DNA from: Planctomycetota bacterium
GTDB taxonomy: Bacteria > Planctomycetota > PLA2 > JAEUHO01
Direction: 5' to 3'
DNA length: 11,885 nucleotides
NCBI GenBank assembly: GCA_029213105.1
Contig: JARGNS010000017.1
Span: 705-12,589 of the forward strand
The notes beneath the pieces are model-generated. The model was given only the letters and a program-made list of their open reading frames with translations. It was not told the origin of the DNA and searched no databases. Shown in pieces: positions 10,830-11,885 of this stretch; positions within the stretch are counted from its first letter, which is position 1; the number at the start of each line of letters is the position of its first letter. The translations under genes were made by a program, and so were the position numbers.

Positions 10830-11885
10830 CTAGCGTCCCGCGAGCCAACGCTTCGGCGCGGCGCCCGTGATCACGAGCCCCTGGTTGCGCACCGAGAACA
10901 GCACGGCGTAGGCCGGGTTCACGATCGCCTCCTCCCCCATGTAGGGGGCGCCCATGTGGGGCGAGGAGTAGCGCAGCCCGAAGCCGGGCTGCCAGGCGGC
11001 GAGGAAGCGCCAGCGCCACTGCGGCATGACCGCCGCAAAGCCCTTGGGATCGACGTACGCGAGGCCGATCAACCCGAGGGCGGCACCGGGCTCCCCGTAG
11101 GCGTGACTGTTCAGCATCCACGGATGCCGATCGACCATGATCGCCGTAAGCGCCTTCTGCATCCGGGTGTGATGCCCGCGCAGCTTCAAGGCCAGGGCGG
11201 TGAGCCCCGTACGCGACCAGAACTGGGCCGTGTCCTTGGCGGAGGCGTTGTAGCCCATGCCGCCGTGGCCGCCCTTCTTGGGATCCGACCAGCTGTGCAT
11301 CACGTAGGGCGCGATGTGCTTCCAGACCTTGCTCTTGACGCCGCAGCGCTCGGCGAGTGCATCGAACACCAGCAGATGAGCACAGGGCGCCATCAGGGCC
11401 TTCTTGCCGTACGGCAGCCCCTTCGGGCTGTGGCCGAAGGCCTGCATGCCCCACTTGGACTCGTGGGTCGTAGAGGGCAGCCAGGCGATCGCATCCTCGA
11501 TCCAGGCGAGCGCACGCTTGTCGCCCGAGGCCAGGTAGTACTCGCACAGGAAGATGCCCTGGTAGGCGATCGACCAATACGAGAAGCCCTTCGTCGCGGC
11601 CGCGGTCGGGTTCGTCTTCAGCATCCAGTCGACCAGCGCCCGCAGGGCCTTGCGATGCTTGCGGTCGCGGGTGCCGAGCAGTGCGAGTCCGGCCATGAAC
11701 GGGTTGACGGCCGTGGAGCCCGGCCACGCGCCGTTCTTCTTCTGGTTGCCCGCCACCCACGCGAGCGTGTCCGCGTGCAGGCGCCCGGCGAGGTCGTCCT
11801 CGAAGGGGAACGTCGCCGCGAAGCCGGTCTTGGTGGGCAGCTTCACCTCGAGCGTCTTCAACCCCTTGTCACGCAACACCATCAG
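10830..11885 (-). CDS. DUF6288-like alpha/alpha-toroid protein, C-terminal part (5' end beyond the window)
   Basis: 351 codons are present and the frame runs open to the window edge, so the ATG at 11882 need not be the start. The product is Trp/Gly/Ala-rich with repeated helical hairpins (NGAWPGSTAVNPFMAGLALLG, FSYWSIAYQGIFLCEYYLASG, GGMGYNASAKDTAQFWSRTGL, SHAYGEPGAALGLIGLAY), the pattern of an (alpha/alpha)6 toroid like those of terpene cyclases, polysaccharide lyases and prenyltransferases. It resembles DUF6288-type proteins of planctomycetes, which I recall carrying an N-terminal PDZ-like domain. The first residues here (VLRDKGLKTLEVKLP) look like the last strands of such a PDZ domain. Function is unknown. 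I see no catalytic signature I can name. The gene faces the epimerase tail to tail with 11 bp between. Confidence 0.72.
   Translation of the reverse strand: MMVLRDKGLKTLEVKLPTKTGFAATFPFEDDLAGRLHADTLAWVAGNQKKNGAWPGSTAVNPFMAGLALLGTRDRKHRKALRALVDWMLKTNPTAAATKGFSYWSIAYQGIFLCEYYLASGDKRALAWIEDAIAWLPSTTHESKWGMQAFGHSPKGLPYGKKALMAPCAHLLVFDALAERCGVKSKVWKHIAPYVMHSWSDPKKGGHGGMGYNASAKDTAQFWSRTGLTALALKLRGHHTRMQKALTAIMVDRHPWMLNSHAYGEPGAALGLIGLAYVDPKGFAAVMPQWRWRFLAAWQPGFGLRYSSPHMGAPYMGEEAIVNPAYAVLFSVRNQGLVITGAAPKRWLAGR

Noticed and set aside
9892..11760. Open frame of 622 codons on the minus strand
   Set aside because: It runs antisense to the epimerase and then out of frame through the DUF6288-like gene. 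Both real genes are supported by motifs, and the product here has none.
1..11885. CRISPR array, tRNA/rRNA gene, transposon ends, toxin-antitoxin or defence cluster
   Set aside because: No regularly spaced repeats, cloverleaf or rRNA-like stretches, transposase or phage motifs were seen on either strand. The small HTH protein has no adjacent toxin-like partner.

Overview
The window is GC-rich DNA (roughly 70% G+C by eye) from a Gram-negative-type bacterium, most likely a planctomycete. The main pointers are a large secreted DUF1570-type protein with an HEGFH metalloprotease motif and TPR repeats, a DUF6288-like alpha/alpha-toroid protein at the right edge, and a secreted lipoprotein aryl-sulfate sulfotransferase. 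This placement is an inference from gene families, not a proven identification. There are thirteen credible protein genes, two of them cut by the window edges. I saw no rRNA, tRNA, CRISPR array, transposase or phage gene.

Left part (1-3240): the 3' end of an SDR oxidoreductase (+) runs towards a minus-strand group. Read in transcription order, that group is a zinc-ribbon small protein (3181-2930), a DTW-domain tRNA-modification protein with an unusual C-terminal domain (2787-1573), a class I SAM methyltransferase (1576-971) and a LOG-family nucleotide hydrolase (945-280). The DTW and methyltransferase genes share a GTGA stop/start overlap and are almost certainly translationally coupled.

Middle part (3238-7416, minus): an aryl-sulfate sulfotransferase lipoprotein carries all four recognisable active-site motifs. 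A roughly 330-bp non-coding stretch separates it from the 740-residue secreted TPR/gluzincin protein. These are two exported proteins, probably acting at the periplasm or cell surface.

Right part (7503-11885): divergently from the secreted protein runs a plus-strand series of a two-TM exported protein of unknown function, a group I truncated haemoglobin, a 78-residue HTH-like protein flanked by matching inverted repeats, a 57-residue highly charged protein with a TTG start, and an NAD-dependent sugar epimerase. It meets the 3' end of the DUF6288-like gene head-on with an 11-bp gap.

No obviously new defence or mobile system is present. The most interesting signals are: (i) genes without a Shine-Dalgarno sequence have a TANNNT box ending 6-7 nt before the start codon, which suggests leaderless mRNAs, while genes with a Shine-Dalgarno have such a box further upstream; (ii) the DTW protein is fused to what looks like a catalytically degenerate DnaQ/DEDD exonuclease fold; (iii) the small HTH gene is bracketed by near-identical GCCCC/GGGGC inverted repeats, one abutting its proposed -10 box.
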